Shown here piece by piece: positions 7,925-17,573 of a stretch of 64,000 bases of DNA. Position 1 is the first letter of the stretch; every line of letters starts with the position of its first letter. Made by a program: the position numbers and the translations under genes. Under the pieces are notes generated by a model. It did no database searches. It had not been told where the DNA came from and saw only the letters and a program-made list of their open reading frames with translations. Source of the stretch: Ruminococcus flavefaciens (GTDB lineage: Bacteria; Bacillota; Clostridia; Oscillospirales; Ruminococcaceae); contig NZ_UETD01000004.1 of assembly GCF_900116855.1 (NCBI RefSeq), forward strand, positions 1 through 64,000, read 5' to 3'.

Positions 7925-10090
7925 TTATTGGGGAGCGTCCACGGTTTTCAGTACGATGGAACCGTTTTCGCAGACTATCTCGCCCAGCTTTTCTTCGGGA
8001 GTTGCTTTAATATCAACGAAAGAGCGGACGTTCAGTTTTGCTTTGCAGAGCTCCAGCCTTCCGTCGCGGAGGTCAAATGTAAGATCGTCCATAAGGGATG
8101 AGAAGTCAAAGCCGCCTGTTTCTTTTGTGGCGGTATCAAAGTAACCGACAGAGGTGCGGTGGAGGCCCGAGCCGCAGGAGTATGTGAAGTAAAGCTCCTC
8201 TGCGCCGTCTCCGTTTATATCTGCAGCGGCAAAGGACTCCGTTCCGTTACCGCCGAAGCCCATGCCAAGGACATACATCTCGCCGTTATAGACGAGGAAG
8301 CTCTCGCAGCTGCTCTCGAACTTGAAGACACGGAAGCCGTACTTTTCGGTTATTTCCTCGGGGGTCACGTTGAAGCAGTCTTCTTTTTCGGATATGTACT
8401 TAGGAATGACAGCGGTTTTAAGGAACTCCTCCACCCCGTTATCTGAGGGAGTGAGACCGAAAATGTCGATACTGCGGCTGTTCAGCTTGCTGACAAGGGA
8501 GCTTCTCAGCCTGCGCAGGTCGAATACATCAATGACGCCGTCCTCGGTGATGTCGGCAGCTTCATAGCAGTTGAGCTTTGAGCCGTGTTTATTCAGCAGA
8601 TAGCTCTGGACAGTTACTACATCGGCGATACTTATGGTACCGTCGAAGTTTGCGTCGCCCTTGATGAAGTCAAGGGGAACGAATTCCAGTCCCCATTCGT
8701 TGGCATAGCGCTCCGCTTCCGTGCCCTTGCAGCCCTTTATGACGCAGCTGCTGTCGAAAGCGCATTTTGGCTCATCTGTCAGTGGACGTCTTGGGGGAGG
8801 CGGCTCGATGCCCGAAGTGAAATCCTGAAATGTTTTATGCGGATATGCGCCGATGACCTCAACTTCGGGAGGTATGGTCACAGAGGTGATATTGCTCTGA
8901 AAAGCGTCCTGTTCGATGGCTTTTACGCTTCGGGGGATAGTAAGCTCATTAAGCAGGGGGACGTTTTTGAACGCCTGTAAGTCTATACGCTTTATGCCGT
9001 TCATTAAGTCAATTTTTTCGAGGGAAGTGCAGCTGTCAAAGGCGTTCTCGCCGATCTCACTGACAAGAAGCTGCGCTGTTTTAAGTCCCGTGCAGTTGGA
9101 GAAAGCCCATTTCTGTATATTGAGCTCAGGGCAGAGCACCTTTATCTCGGTCAGTGAGAGACAGTCTATAAAGCTGAACACTCCCATGTATTTCAGAGTC
9201 GAAGGGAAGTTTATACTTTTAAGGTATTTGCATTCTGCAAAGGCGCCGCTGTCAATGATCTCGATAGTATCGGGAAGTCTGATCTCAGTAAACGGGGTCT
9301 GTGTAAGGGCATTTTTTTCAATGGCGGTCACGGGACAGCCGTCTATTTCTCTTTCCACAGTAAAGGGCTTTGTAATGGGGGTATCGCTGTATGTATATGT
9401 ATAGTCCGTCCACGCCAGAACAGCCGTACCGTCGGGCTTTTTGTAGTAGTAGCCGCCGTTTTTCTCAATGAAGCCGAACTTCTCCATGTACTCGGCATCG
9501 CCTCTGAAATCTCTCATGGGACAGTCGAATACGGTGGGGATAGTCTCGATCAGCTCGTCTTTTTTGTTATAGACCTCAAAACAGCCTTTGGTATCAGGTG
9601 AGGTCTGCATACGATAGACCACATAGCTGTTCCGCTCATCGTCAAGCCAGTATTCGATGGCCTGATCGACGATATTATTCCGCAGGTCACCAAGCTCCAG
9701 ATGGACAACATCGGGGACGCAGTTGATATACGTCAGCCAGCTGTCGGTCTTATAGTAGGACATCTGATCCGCAATACCGTAGGCATTTTCCAGCTGCTGC
9801 AAGGTAAGCCGCTCGCCAACGTCATCGCCTGCAAGGATACGTCTTGCTCTTTCGCAGACTATGTCATCATTCTGAGATGTCTCCGTGTCGAAGATAAAGT
9901 GACACAGCTCCTGCTGCTCCTCGGTGAGGGAGTCATAGTCGGTGATGCACAGGTCATACCTGAGGAAATTGTCCCAAAGTCCCTCATAATAGTACGAGGG
10001 ATAGGCGGCTGCACGGCTGCCTGACGTAAGTCCCGAAAGGGGAGCGCACAGCATTAAAGCTCCCGTAAATAAAGCAATAGACTTTTTCAT
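7925..10090 (-). CDS. secreted BspA-like leucine-rich repeat protein with internal dockerin
   Basis: A 721-residue exported protein. A signal peptide occupies residues 1-28. Residues about 235-425 are LRR_5 (BspA-like) repeats, with recurrent patterns such as LPDTIEIIDSGAFAECKYL and FSNCTGLKTAQL. A type I dockerin follows at about 478-540, with two Ca-binding repeats (GDANFDGTISIADVVTVQSY and DITEDGVIDVFDLRRL). The last 180 residues form a further domain with an integrin-like AADINGDGAEEL loop. The dockerin should plug the protein into a cohesin of the cellulosome or cell surface; LRR_5 domains often mediate adhesion. The internal rather than terminal dockerin is unusual. Promoter at 10140-10169. 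Confidence 0.88.
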   Translation of the reverse strand: MKKSIALFTGALMLCAPLSGLTSGSRAAAYPSYYYEGLWDNFLRYDLCITDYDSLTEEQQELCHFIFDTETSQNDDIVCERARRILAGDDVGERLTLQQLENAYGIADQMSYYKTDSWLTYINCVPDVVHLELGDLRNNIVDQAIEYWLDDERNSYVVYRMQTSPDTKGCFEVYNKKDELIETIPTVFDCPMRDFRGDAEYMEKFGFIEKNGGYYYKKPDGTAVLAWTDYTYTYSDTPITKPFTVEREIDGCPVTAIEKNALTQTPFTEIRLPDTIEIIDSGAFAECKYLKSINFPSTLKYMGVFSFIDCLSLTEIKVLCPELNIQKWAFSNCTGLKTAQLLVSEIGENAFDSCTSLEKIDLMNGIKRIDLQAFKNVPLLNELTIPRSVKAIEQDAFQSNITSVTIPPEVEVIGAYPHKTFQDFTSGIEPPPPRRPLTDEPKCAFDSSCVIKGCKGTEAERYANEWGLEFVPLDFIKGDANFDGTISIADVVTVQSYLLNKHGSKLNCYEAADITEDGVIDVFDLRRLRSSLVSKLNSRSIDIFGLTPSDNGVEEFLKTAVIPKYISEKEDCFNVTPEEITEKYGFRVFKFESSCESFLVYNGEMYVLGMGFGGNGTESFAAADINGDGAEELYFTYSCGSGLHRTSVGYFDTATKETGGFDFSSLMDDLTFDLRDGRLELCKAKLNVRSFVDIKATPEEKLGEIVCENGSIVLKTVDAPQ

Positions 10091-10139
10091 ATCAAAACCT
10101 CCTTTTCATTTGAATGTCCGTATCATAACTGTCACTTTC

Positions 10140-10169
10140 ATTATAGCATATATATATATATAATGTCAA
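10140..10169 (-). promoter_or_regulatory. promoter of the LRR-dockerin gene
   Basis: On the minus strand TTGACA (10164-10169) and TATAAT (10140-10145) are separated by 18 bp of alternating TA. Confidence 0.75.
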
Positions 10170-10170
10170 G

Positions 10171-10216
10171 AAAAAGCCATAGTACTTCTCTTTCGGGAAG
10201 CACTATGGCTTTGTTT
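10171..10216 (-). terminator. intrinsic terminator after the CotH-dockerin gene
   Basis: AAAGCCATAGT... (10173-10190) pairs with ...ACTATGGCTTT (about 10195-10213) with one mismatch, followed on the minus strand by TTTTTCTT. Confidence 0.75.
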
Positions 10217-10242
10217 CTTATAGGGTATGAGCTTTATATGGC

Positions 10243-13185
10243 TCAGAAGTTAAGTGCGGAGTGGATTATCTCGAAGCGCTTGATGAGGAAGTCTACAACA
10301 GAGACTGTCTCTGAATTCCACATCATTCCGCCGCCGCCGAAGCCGCCTCCGCCCCAGCCGCCGCCGAAGCCGCCGCCGAAGTCGCCGCCCCACTGAGCGC
10401 CGCCGCCGCCCCAGTCGAAGCCGCCTTCAAATGCCCAGCTTTCTTCTGTAACGACTGAATCGTCTGAGTTCTCATCGGACTGCCAGTTCCAGCCCTGCTG
10501 TCCCCAAGGATTCTGCTGACCCCAAGGGTTCTGCTGCTGACCGGGGTCCTGCTGACCCCAAGGATTCTGCTGTCCGGTGCCTACCTGGAGACCGTTTGCT
10601 GTCTTCTTTGTGGTGTTGTCGAACTGATCGAGAGTAAAGAAGAAACGGGGGTCTGCCTGAACGTGAGGACGGATAAGTGAAACGTATTCTGAAGCGTACT
10701 GCTCGGGATCGCTGAACCTGTTGAGTATATCCTTAACGTAGCCTACATACATATCGTAGTACTCGGGAACCTGCAGAAGCTTTGCAAAGGGACGATTCTG
10801 TATCTCAGCCTGATAGAGGCTTGTCTTGACATCTGAGTTAACAGCGTCTGTACCGCCCATGAAAGCGCCAAGGCTAAGGTTGTAGTCCCAGCCTACGAAG
10901 TAGTGCTTGCCGCCTGTGTAGATCAGGTAGTAGTTATGTGCGAGTGAGCCGTTGTAGCTGTCGTAGTTGCACATTACCGAGTTAACTGCGAAGCCCTTGA
11001 GGAAGCTGGGAACGTCCATGATATTCTCGATGAACTTGTAGTTCTGGGGAGTGAGCTTGTTGATCTCAGTCTTGAGTTCCTCAAGGTGAGTGAGCTGCTC
11101 ATCGTCGCCGAACTTGAGGTCCAGATTGCTGACGGGCATAGATGATGTGAATGTACTGTAGCTGTCTCCGCCGAATGAGAACAGACCGCCGCCCTGATTG
11201 CTTCTCTCTGTAGCCTTATAAAGGTCAGAGTCATCGTCGATAGCATAGCGCTCTGCGAGAGTTGTACCGGGCTGCTCACAAGCAAGGTAGAAGCTGTAGA
11301 GCTGACCGTTGAGGTACATATCCGAATAGCTTGTTCTGGGAGCCACGCCGTCGATAGTATACATAGCGTCATAGCAGATGGTATCTCTCATGCATGAAGC
11401 GTCTGAGTAGAAGTTATTCAGACAGAACTCTGTAAGACCGTGATAGTTGGTGTACTTGTCGTACTTATCCATCTTGAAGCGGAAGCTGTACTTGCCGTTT
11501 GAAACACTCATACGAGAGCTGTTGCCCTTTGTTCTGATGCCGACATTCTTGAACTCCTCGCCGTCGATAACGACATCACAGGGAGCCCACTGCTCTTCCT
11601 GAGCAACTTTCATGAAGTTGTTCCAGTCATTGTCTGACATCTTGACCTCGATCTTATGAACGAGCTTCTGGTTGAAAAGGCTGCCGTAGAGCTGATCCTG
11701 ATCATCCATGTCGTTGTTTACTTCGGTATAAGAAGCGGGAGTGCCGCCCTTGAAGGTGCTGCCTGTGCTGTGCTTCATCTTGATGCCGCCTGCAAAGAGC
11801 TTATAGTCGCCCGATGTGCTGAGGTCGGGAGATGAAACTACTGCAAATCTGTACTTCTTGAGGGTGTTCTCCTCAAAGAATATCTTCTTGGAGGAATCTG
11901 TCAGTGCGATAGGATTGTTCTTTGACCACTCCTTGACGAAGTCAAATGCGAATACTGACTGCTGAGCGGTAAGAGTTCCTTCGTACTGATTGTCTGTTGC
12001 TGTAGCAAGGAGACTTCCGCCTGTAACGTTGATAGTACCAACGCTGGTGAGACCTCTGTCTCCGAATGCGCCGATATTACCGCCTGAGATATTGATAGCT
12101 GTCTCAGCCTGAATAGCGTCCTTGCTTGACTTGATGCTTACAACACCGTCCTCGATATCAACGTTGCCCTTTGAGGACTTGAGACCGTCGCCCTTTGAGT
12201 CGATGATGACAGTGCCGCCCTTTACTGTGACAGAGGTCTTGCCCTTAACGGCGTCCTGACCCTCGGTCTCATTAAGGGTATTTATATTGATGCTGCCGCC
12301 TGTGAACTTGATATCGTTGTTGCAGACAACGCCGGGCTGAACGTTAGCGTTTATGTTCAGTGTACCTGTTCCTGCGTCGCCGCCCTTGATAGTAAGATCG
12401 TCCTTGGCTTCGATAACAGCGCAGCCCTCGTTATCACCTGTGTAGGGAGAAGTGCCGTCAGAGAGTGTGTTCTCTGTGCCGTCCGAGATGGTGATAGAGG
12501 TCTTGTCAGCGTTCTTTACGAGAACAGCAGGAGCGCTGTTTCCTGTGATATTAACGCCGTTGAAGATGAGCTTTACTGTGTCGGGATCAGCCTTGTCGTC
12601 GGGAACTTCAACATATATCTGTCCGTTGTTGAGAGTACCGTCGATGTAGTAGCTTCCCGAATGTGAGATGGTAACGTTTGAACCGTTTGCAACAGCGTAC
12701 TTTCCTTCTACAGTTGCCGATGAACCTGTCAGGTGGATCTTTGTCTCAACATCCTCCTTTGGAACGGTCACAACGGGCTGTGTAGTAGTTGTTGTAGTAG
12801 TGGTCTGGATCGGAGCTGTCTGAGTAGTTGTCTCGGAATAGCCCGGAGCGTATGACTCGGGGAGAGAGGGGATAAGGTTAAGGAGCCTTTTCTGTATAGC
12901 GAGTGCGTCGTTTCCTGTAAGTCCGCCGCCGCGCTCATAGACGTCTCCGTTGACCCTGCCCTGTTCGGTCATGTGAGTCGGGTCTTCACCGCCAACACCG
13001 TATTTTGAGGGGTTGGCAAGGCTCTGCATGATAAGTATAGCATCTGACAGCTCAAGGGTACCGTTGCAGTTAGCGTCGCCGTATACTATATCATTTGACG
13101 CTCCTGCAGCCGCAGTAACTGCCACGGCTGCTGAGCTGAGGATACAGGCAGACATGATACCTGCCAGTAAACTTTTCTTTTTCAT
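10243..13185 (-). CDS. cellulosomal CotH-kinase-like protein with dockerin and carbohydrate-binding beta-helix
   Basis: A 980-residue exported protein; ATG at 13185 is placed 9 bases after AGGAGG, while ATG at 13194 touches the binding site. Order: signal peptide (1-28); N-terminal dockerin (about 30-108; GDANCNGTLELSDAILIMQ, second repeat NGDVYERGGGLTGNDALAIQ); Thr-rich linker; a carbohydrate-binding beta-helix of the Cthe_2159 type (about 145-410, repeated GGS/ISGGN turns); CotH domain (about 490-790, with GIRTKGNSSRMS, a KYSFRFKMDKY strand and a YFVGWDYNLSLG loop whose Asp fits the metal site of CotH kinases). The C-terminal 140 residues are rich in Gln, Asn, Trp and Gly (NPWGQQ and GGGFGGG repeats). 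CotH proteins phosphorylate spore-coat CotB in Bacillus; the dockerin-linked substrate is unknown. Confidence 0.88.
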   Translation of the reverse strand: MKKKSLLAGIMSACILSSAAVAVTAAAGASNDIVYGDANCNGTLELSDAILIMQSLANPSKYGVGGEDPTHMTEQGRVNGDVYERGGGLTGNDALAIQKRLLNLIPSLPESYAPGYSETTTQTAPIQTTTTTTTTQPVVTVPKEDVETKIHLTGSSATVEGKYAVANGSNVTISHSGSYYIDGTLNNGQIYVEVPDDKADPDTVKLIFNGVNITGNSAPAVLVKNADKTSITISDGTENTLSDGTSPYTGDNEGCAVIEAKDDLTIKGGDAGTGTLNINANVQPGVVCNNDIKFTGGSININTLNETEGQDAVKGKTSVTVKGGTVIIDSKGDGLKSSKGNVDIEDGVVSIKSSKDAIQAETAINISGGNIGAFGDRGLTSVGTINVTGGSLLATATDNQYEGTLTAQQSVFAFDFVKEWSKNNPIALTDSSKKIFFEENTLKKYRFAVVSSPDLSTSGDYKLFAGGIKMKHSTGSTFKGGTPASYTEVNNDMDDQDQLYGSLFNQKLVHKIEVKMSDNDWNNFMKVAQEEQWAPCDVVIDGEEFKNVGIRTKGNSSRMSVSNGKYSFRFKMDKYDKYTNYHGLTEFCLNNFYSDASCMRDTICYDAMYTIDGVAPRTSYSDMYLNGQLYSFYLACEQPGTTLAERYAIDDDSDLYKATERSNQGGGLFSFGGDSYSTFTSSMPVSNLDLKFGDDEQLTHLEELKTEINKLTPQNYKFIENIMDVPSFLKGFAVNSVMCNYDSYNGSLAHNYYLIYTGGKHYFVGWDYNLSLGAFMGGTDAVNSDVKTSLYQAEIQNRPFAKLLQVPEYYDMYVGYVKDILNRFSDPEQYASEYVSLIRPHVQADPRFFFTLDQFDNTTKKTANGLQVGTGQQNPWGQQDPGQQQNPWGQQNPWGQQGWNWQSDENSDDSVVTEESWAFEGGFDWGGGGAQWGGDFGGGFGGGWGGGGFGGGGMMWNSETVSVVDFLIKRFEIIHSALNF

Positions 13186-13336
13186 TTCAATCATCCTCCT
13201 AAATAGCGTGGTGACTATTATTAATAGATGATTACATAATAATAAATAATTCTTAAAATAATCTTAAACTAACCTTAAAAGTGCGGAAACTATAACGTTT
13301 TATGCAGAAGTTTTCTACTATGGTTAAATGTCTCTA

Positions 13337-15376
13337 TTAATAAAGCCATTTAGATGTAAATGTATCCTGATACGGATCCTTGTTCTTGGGAAGCTCGAAA
13401 ACTGAAGTCTGGAGCTGCTTGAGATCCATAGTAGGCTGGATACCGTAAACATGGTAATCGAAGTACTGAGTCATCTTTTCCATGTCCTCGTCGATAACGG
13501 CGTGACCTTCCTTATGAATATTGATAGCGAGGTGGTCACTGAGTCCGACGTAATCCCAGATGTGCTTCATGCCGCAGTAGCTCATCCACATTGAAGGAGC
13601 ATTTACCCAGTCCTCACCAACGCAAGAGCCGATGATGAAAAGGTATCTGTCGGGATCACAGCAGAGTGAACCCAGCATATGCTGATCCATGGGGAACTGA
13701 TTTGCGTTTCTGAATTCCATGAACTTTCCGTTGAACCATGCCTGCTCGCCTGAAGCCTGGAGACTTCCGAGAGGCTCGTTGTCACCGTATCTGTATGAGC
13801 TTGATGCGCCCTTTGAGCTGAAGTCGTATGACTTGCCCTGTGACATATAACGATACAGAGCGAGACCGCCTGCACCGGAGCAGGAAGGAGCACACATCTT
13901 GAAGCGCTTGTCGAATGCGCCGCATACAGCTGTTGCCTTTCCGTATCTTGAAACGCCCGTACAGATAGCGTTCTCGGGATTGATGTTCAGTTCCTTTGCA
14001 GCGCCTGCATAGAGAGCATCGAGAGTTCTGCTGAGACCCCATGACCAAGCCATGAGCTCGCCTGTCTGAGTCTCGAAGCTGTTGCCGTAAGGATAGAGGT
14101 CGTAGAATGCGCCCTTGTGCGAGTTGTTATCCTGTGCTGTGCCGGGAGCAGTGAACATACCGTCGCAGTCATATGTTATTACAGCATAGCCCCTCTTGGT
14201 AGCGGAGGGAGTTGACTGCATGGAGTGCATACCAAGGATAACGGGAGCACCGCCCTCGTGGCGTACAGTTGCAGGCTTGTTGATGACCATGTTGAAGGAA
14301 GCGGTCTTGCCTGTGCTCTTGCGCTTAACAGTGATAGTCATCTTGTTGCCGCTGATCTTGTAAGAAGTCTCATCGTCCGAGCCGTCGATCCACTTGCCGT
14401 ACATATAGTATTCGTACATACAGCTGATCTCAGCCTGACGTCTCCACCAGTCCTCCTCGGACTGTACCTTTGAGCCGTCCATGAAGATGAAGGGATCGGG
14501 AACGTCGTTGGAGCTCTTGAGCTGGCTTACAGCAGGGAAGTCATAGCTCTTGGGATAGTCCCCGGGACCGTCCTGTATTGTTGTGGGCGGGAACTCTACA
14601 TCCTCTCCTCTTACGAATGAAGTAAGTGTCTTTATGTCCTCAGAGTCGATCTTATCATTATTATTAAGGTCGCCCAGCTTGAGAGAATCCTTGTCAAATT
14701 CCGACTGGAGAGCAAGTCTTCTCATTGGGATCAGGTCAAGTGAGTCCACAACGCCGTCCTTGTTAAGATCGCCGCGCTGTGGCTTGCCTGTCGTAGTGAC
14801 CGTGGGAGTTGAGGGGATTGAAGGAGCTGCGCCCTTCACGCCTGTAACCTTTACGTCGTCAAAGAAGAAGTCGATGGTGCTCTTCTCGGTCTCAACGTAG
14901 AATGACATATCCGAAGCGCCTGCGGGAATGGTGAATTTGTCGTTGGAAAGCTTTGTCCATTCGCCCTTCTTGACATCACCCTTTGCGATATCCATGTACT
15001 GGGTCGTGGTTCCGTCATTGTACTGGAGCGAAAGCTTGAAGCTGTCGGTATCGGTGCCTGTGTCGTATCTTACATAGGCTTCAAAGCCGTATGTGCTGCC
15101 TGCCGAGAACGAGTAGTCCAGCGGGATAGTAGCGCCGTTCCATGAAGCAGTTCTGCTTGTGACCTTAAGAGAAGCTGAGCCCTCATGTGCAACAGACTTG
15201 CTTACCGCAACGGAAGCTGCACCTCGTCCCGACCAGCCGTCTTCACCGCTTTCAAAGCTGCTGCCGATAAGAGTCACGATCTCATCATCGGCTGCGAGAG
15301 CTGCGGTAGAGCCGCATAATACAGCGGAAGAAACGAGGGCTGCCAGACAAAGCGAAGAAAGATTTTTGGATTTCAT
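13337..15376 (-). CDS. cellulosomal CE15-type glucuronoyl esterase (CBM22-dockerin-CE15)
   Basis: A 679-residue secreted enzyme: signal peptide (1-29), CBM22-like xylan-binding module (about 35-185; FESGEDGWSGRG ... FFFDDVKVTG), dockerin (about 200-265; GDLNKDGVVDSLDL and GDLNNNDKIDSEDI), then a CE15 esterase (about 290-670). CE15 enzymes cut the ester between lignin and 4-O-methyl-glucuronic acid of xylan. The nucleophile is the Ser of GVSRYGK, in place of GCSRxGK, and His is in KEGHAVIDED. The family's usual acid in PQESGxGG is replaced by Cys (APSCSGAGG); Glu in GEDWVN may substitute. The gene stands upstream of the CotH gene on the same strand. Confidence 0.87.
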   Translation of the reverse strand: MKSKNLSSLCLAALVSSAVLCGSTAALAADDEIVTLIGSSFESGEDGWSGRGAASVAVSKSVAHEGSASLKVTSRTASWNGATIPLDYSFSAGSTYGFEAYVRYDTGTDTDSFKLSLQYNDGTTTQYMDIAKGDVKKGEWTKLSNDKFTIPAGASDMSFYVETEKSTIDFFFDDVKVTGVKGAAPSIPSTPTVTTTGKPQRGDLNKDGVVDSLDLIPMRRLALQSEFDKDSLKLGDLNNNDKIDSEDIKTLTSFVRGEDVEFPPTTIQDGPGDYPKSYDFPAVSQLKSSNDVPDPFIFMDGSKVQSEEDWWRRQAEISCMYEYYMYGKWIDGSDDETSYKISGNKMTITVKRKSTGKTASFNMVINKPATVRHEGGAPVILGMHSMQSTPSATKRGYAVITYDCDGMFTAPGTAQDNNSHKGAFYDLYPYGNSFETQTGELMAWSWGLSRTLDALYAGAAKELNINPENAICTGVSRYGKATAVCGAFDKRFKMCAPSCSGAGGLALYRYMSQGKSYDFSSKGASSSYRYGDNEPLGSLQASGEQAWFNGKFMEFRNANQFPMDQHMLGSLCCDPDRYLFIIGSCVGEDWVNAPSMWMSYCGMKHIWDYVGLSDHLAINIHKEGHAVIDEDMEKMTQYFDYHVYGIQPTMDLKQLQTSVFELPKNKDPYQDTFTSKWLY

Positions 15377-16061
15377 AATTCCCTCCTGAATAATTTAATT
15401 AAAAAACATCCTCATTGAATAATGCCGTGAAGCGTGTTTTTTATGATCCCTCCTCATTTATTCTTTAGTAGAAAATGTATAGTTTTCTTTCCATTAGTTT
15501 GGCATTATTGTTTATTATCTTTGATGTTAATATACAATAAAACGCTGAATTTGTAAAGCAATTATTAACAAGACGGCAATTTTTGACTATTACTCAGCAA
15601 GATTTGGTCAGAAAAAGCGCAATTTCTTGCTGTTCATCAAAGAATTTTACCAATATTTTTACTTTGATTGCCTGTTTGGTAATAATTTGTTTACTTGCAT
15701 TGCCCAAAAATTGCGAGGTGGATAAAATGAAACTGGAAAAGCATCTTATAATTATAATATTTTCTTAAATAATGTTGCTTTTGAACTGAAAGAGCAGAGG
15801 GGCTTTTCCTTTATATATCTTAAATTATTGAAATGCAGCTCCAAAAATGTAACATTTGTGCTGAAAAGAATAACACCCGCTGTCAACGGGAGTACATAAG
15901 CCTTTTGGCGTTATATTATTGTGCTTGGTGGACAAAATGAATACAGATTTGCTATTAAAAAAGCGGTTCGGTAAAACCGAACCGCCGTGTTTATGCCAAA
16001 TACACAGTATTGTATCTGTACTGTCATGTCTGTTGAAATCGCAGTATGTGCATGATCTGCA
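15377..16061. other. 685-bp intergenic region between CE15 and the glycan locus
   Basis: No convincing gene. It includes AT-rich upstream DNA of the CE15 gene, the terminator at 15957-15985 and, on the minus strand, ATTTTGTCCACCAA at 15932-15945, which recurs exactly upstream of the GH43 gene at 32570. A structured-looking stretch (15835-15915, with CACCCGCTGTCAACGGG and GCCTTTTGGC) was not recognised as a known riboswitch. A 13-codon frame with a GAGGTGG ribosome binding site (15727-15768) is probably chance or a remnant. Confidence 0.5.
15957..15985 (-). terminator. intrinsic terminator of the HTH-UDP-sugar dehydrogenase gene
   Basis: GCGGTTCGG (15963-15971) pairs with CCGAACCGC (15977-15985); the minus strand continues TTTTTTAAT. 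Confidence 0.85.
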
Positions 16062-17549
16062 TTAATCTCTTCTGAACAGGTCTCGTGTATAAACCTTTTC
16101 TTTAACATCATCGAGGACGCTGTCATATCTGTTTGCCACGATACAGCCGCACTTCTTCTTGAATTTTTTCAGGTCATTAACAACGAGTGAACCGAAAAAT
16201 GTGCTGCCGTTTTTAAGTGTCGGTTCATAAATGATAATTGTTGCACCTTTAGCCTTAATACGCTTCATAACGCCTTGTATGGAGGACTGGCGGAAGTTAT
16301 CCGAATTAGACTTCATAGTCAGACGATAAATGCCGATCACAACTTCCTTCTCTTTTTCCTGATTAAAACCTCCGTCGGAATAGCTGTAAGTTCCGGCGAT
16401 CCCGAGAATACGGTCGGCGATGAAATCTTTTCTGGTCCTGTTTGACTCAACAATTGCAGACATCATGTTCTGAGGAACATTCTGATAGTTCGCAAGAAGC
16501 TGCTTTGTATCCTTCGGCAGACAGTAACCGCCATAACCGAAAGACGGATTGTTGTAGTAGTCGCCCACACGGGGGTCAAGACATATACCCCTGATGATGT
16601 TTGCGGTTTTAAGTCCCTTGACCTCGGCGTATGTGTCGAGTTCGTTGAAGTAGCTGACACGAAGTGCAAGATAAGTATTAGCGAACAGTTTTACTGCCTC
16701 TGCTTCGGTTGTTGCCATAAAAAGGATATCGATATTTGTTTTTACAGCACCCTGCTGTAAAAGTGCAGCAAACTCCTCGGCAGCCTTCATGTTCTTCTCA
16801 TCGGAGCCAACAATGATACGGCTCGGATACAGATTATCATAGAGAGCCTTTGATTCTCTGAGGAACTCAGGGCTGAAAATAATATTGTCCATACCCATTT
16901 TCTCGCGAACCTGCACAGTGTATCCCACAGGGATCGTGGACTTTATGACGATGGTGGGTTTGTTCTTCTTTTTTGCTGTTACCTTTTTGATGAGTTCCAG
17001 CACTGCCTCTACCGCAGAGCAGTCAAAGAAATTGGTCTTGGGATCGTAGTTTGTCGGTGCAGCCACTATAATATAGTCGGCATCCTTATATGCACTCTCG
17101 CCGTCTGTCGTAGCAGTGAGAGACAGCTGACGCTCTTCATGCTCCGCAAGATACTGCTCGATGAAGTCGTCCTGAATAGGGGACTGCCAGTTATTCAGCT
17201 TCTCGACCTTTTCGGGAACGATATCCACAGCAGTAACATCGTTGTGCTGTGAAAGGAGAACTGCAAGGGACAGTCCGACATAACCGGTGCCTGCGACCGC
17301 GATCTTCTTACGTTCAACAGTTTTTACTTCCGCCTCATCGTCTACGAAAAGTTCATTATGATCGAAGCCGAGAACTTCGGAGAGAGCCAGAAGCTGATCA
17401 ACAGAGGGCGTGTAATCGAGGGCTTCAAGCTTGGACAGCAGTGAACGGTTGATGCCTGTCCTGTCAGCAAGAGCGCTCTGCGAGAGCTTTAATGCCTTCC
17501 TCTTACCGACCACAGTCTCTGCCAGTTTAGCGATTGAGAGATGCTTCAT
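16062..17549 (-). CDS. UDP-glucose/UDP-sugar 6-dehydrogenase fused to an N-terminal XRE DNA-binding domain
   Basis: A 495-residue protein starting at ATG 17549 after AGGAGG. Residues 1-70 form a XRE-type helix-turn-helix ([43 protein letters not shown]). A linker leads to a full nucleotide-sugar dehydrogenase: Rossmann motif [19 protein letters not shown], catalytic region [13 protein letters not shown] with the active-site Cys, and the C-terminal UDP-binding domain. These enzymes oxidise UDP-glucose (or a UDP-HexNAc) to the uronate for surface polysaccharide. The gene lies divergently from a glycan export and teichoic-acid-like gene set. A palindrome in its own leader (17574-17590) suggests autoregulation by the fused domain. 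Fusion of a regulator to this metabolic enzyme is unusual. Confidence 0.9.
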   Translation of the reverse strand: MKHLSIAKLAETVVGKRKALKLSQSALADRTGINRSLLSKLEALDYTPSVDQLLALSEVLGFDHNELFVDDEAEVKTVERKKIAVAGTGYVGLSLAVLLSQHNDVTAVDIVPEKVEKLNNWQSPIQDDFIEQYLAEHEERQLSLTATTDGESAYKDADYIIVAAPTNYDPKTNFFDCSAVEAVLELIKKVTAKKKNKPTIVIKSTIPVGYTVQVREKMGMDNIIFSPEFLRESKALYDNLYPSRIIVGSDEKNMKAAEEFAALLQQGAVKTNIDILFMATTEAEAVKLFANTYLALRVSYFNELDTYAEVKGLKTANIIRGICLDPRVGDYYNNPSFGYGGYCLPKDTKQLLANYQNVPQNMMSAIVESNRTRKDFIADRILGIAGTYSYSDGGFNQEKEKEVVIGIYRLTMKSNSDNFRQSSIQGVMKRIKAKGATIIIYEPTLKNGSTFFGSLVVNDLKKFKKKCGCIVANRYDSVLDDVKEKVYTRDLFRRD

Positions 17550-17573
17550 ATAAATCTGCCTCCTATATAGTAG

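Noticed and set aside
15835-15915. Possible riboswitch or small RNA
   Set aside because: Some complementary segments but no match to a riboswitch core I know, and no gene directly downstream in a suitable orientation.
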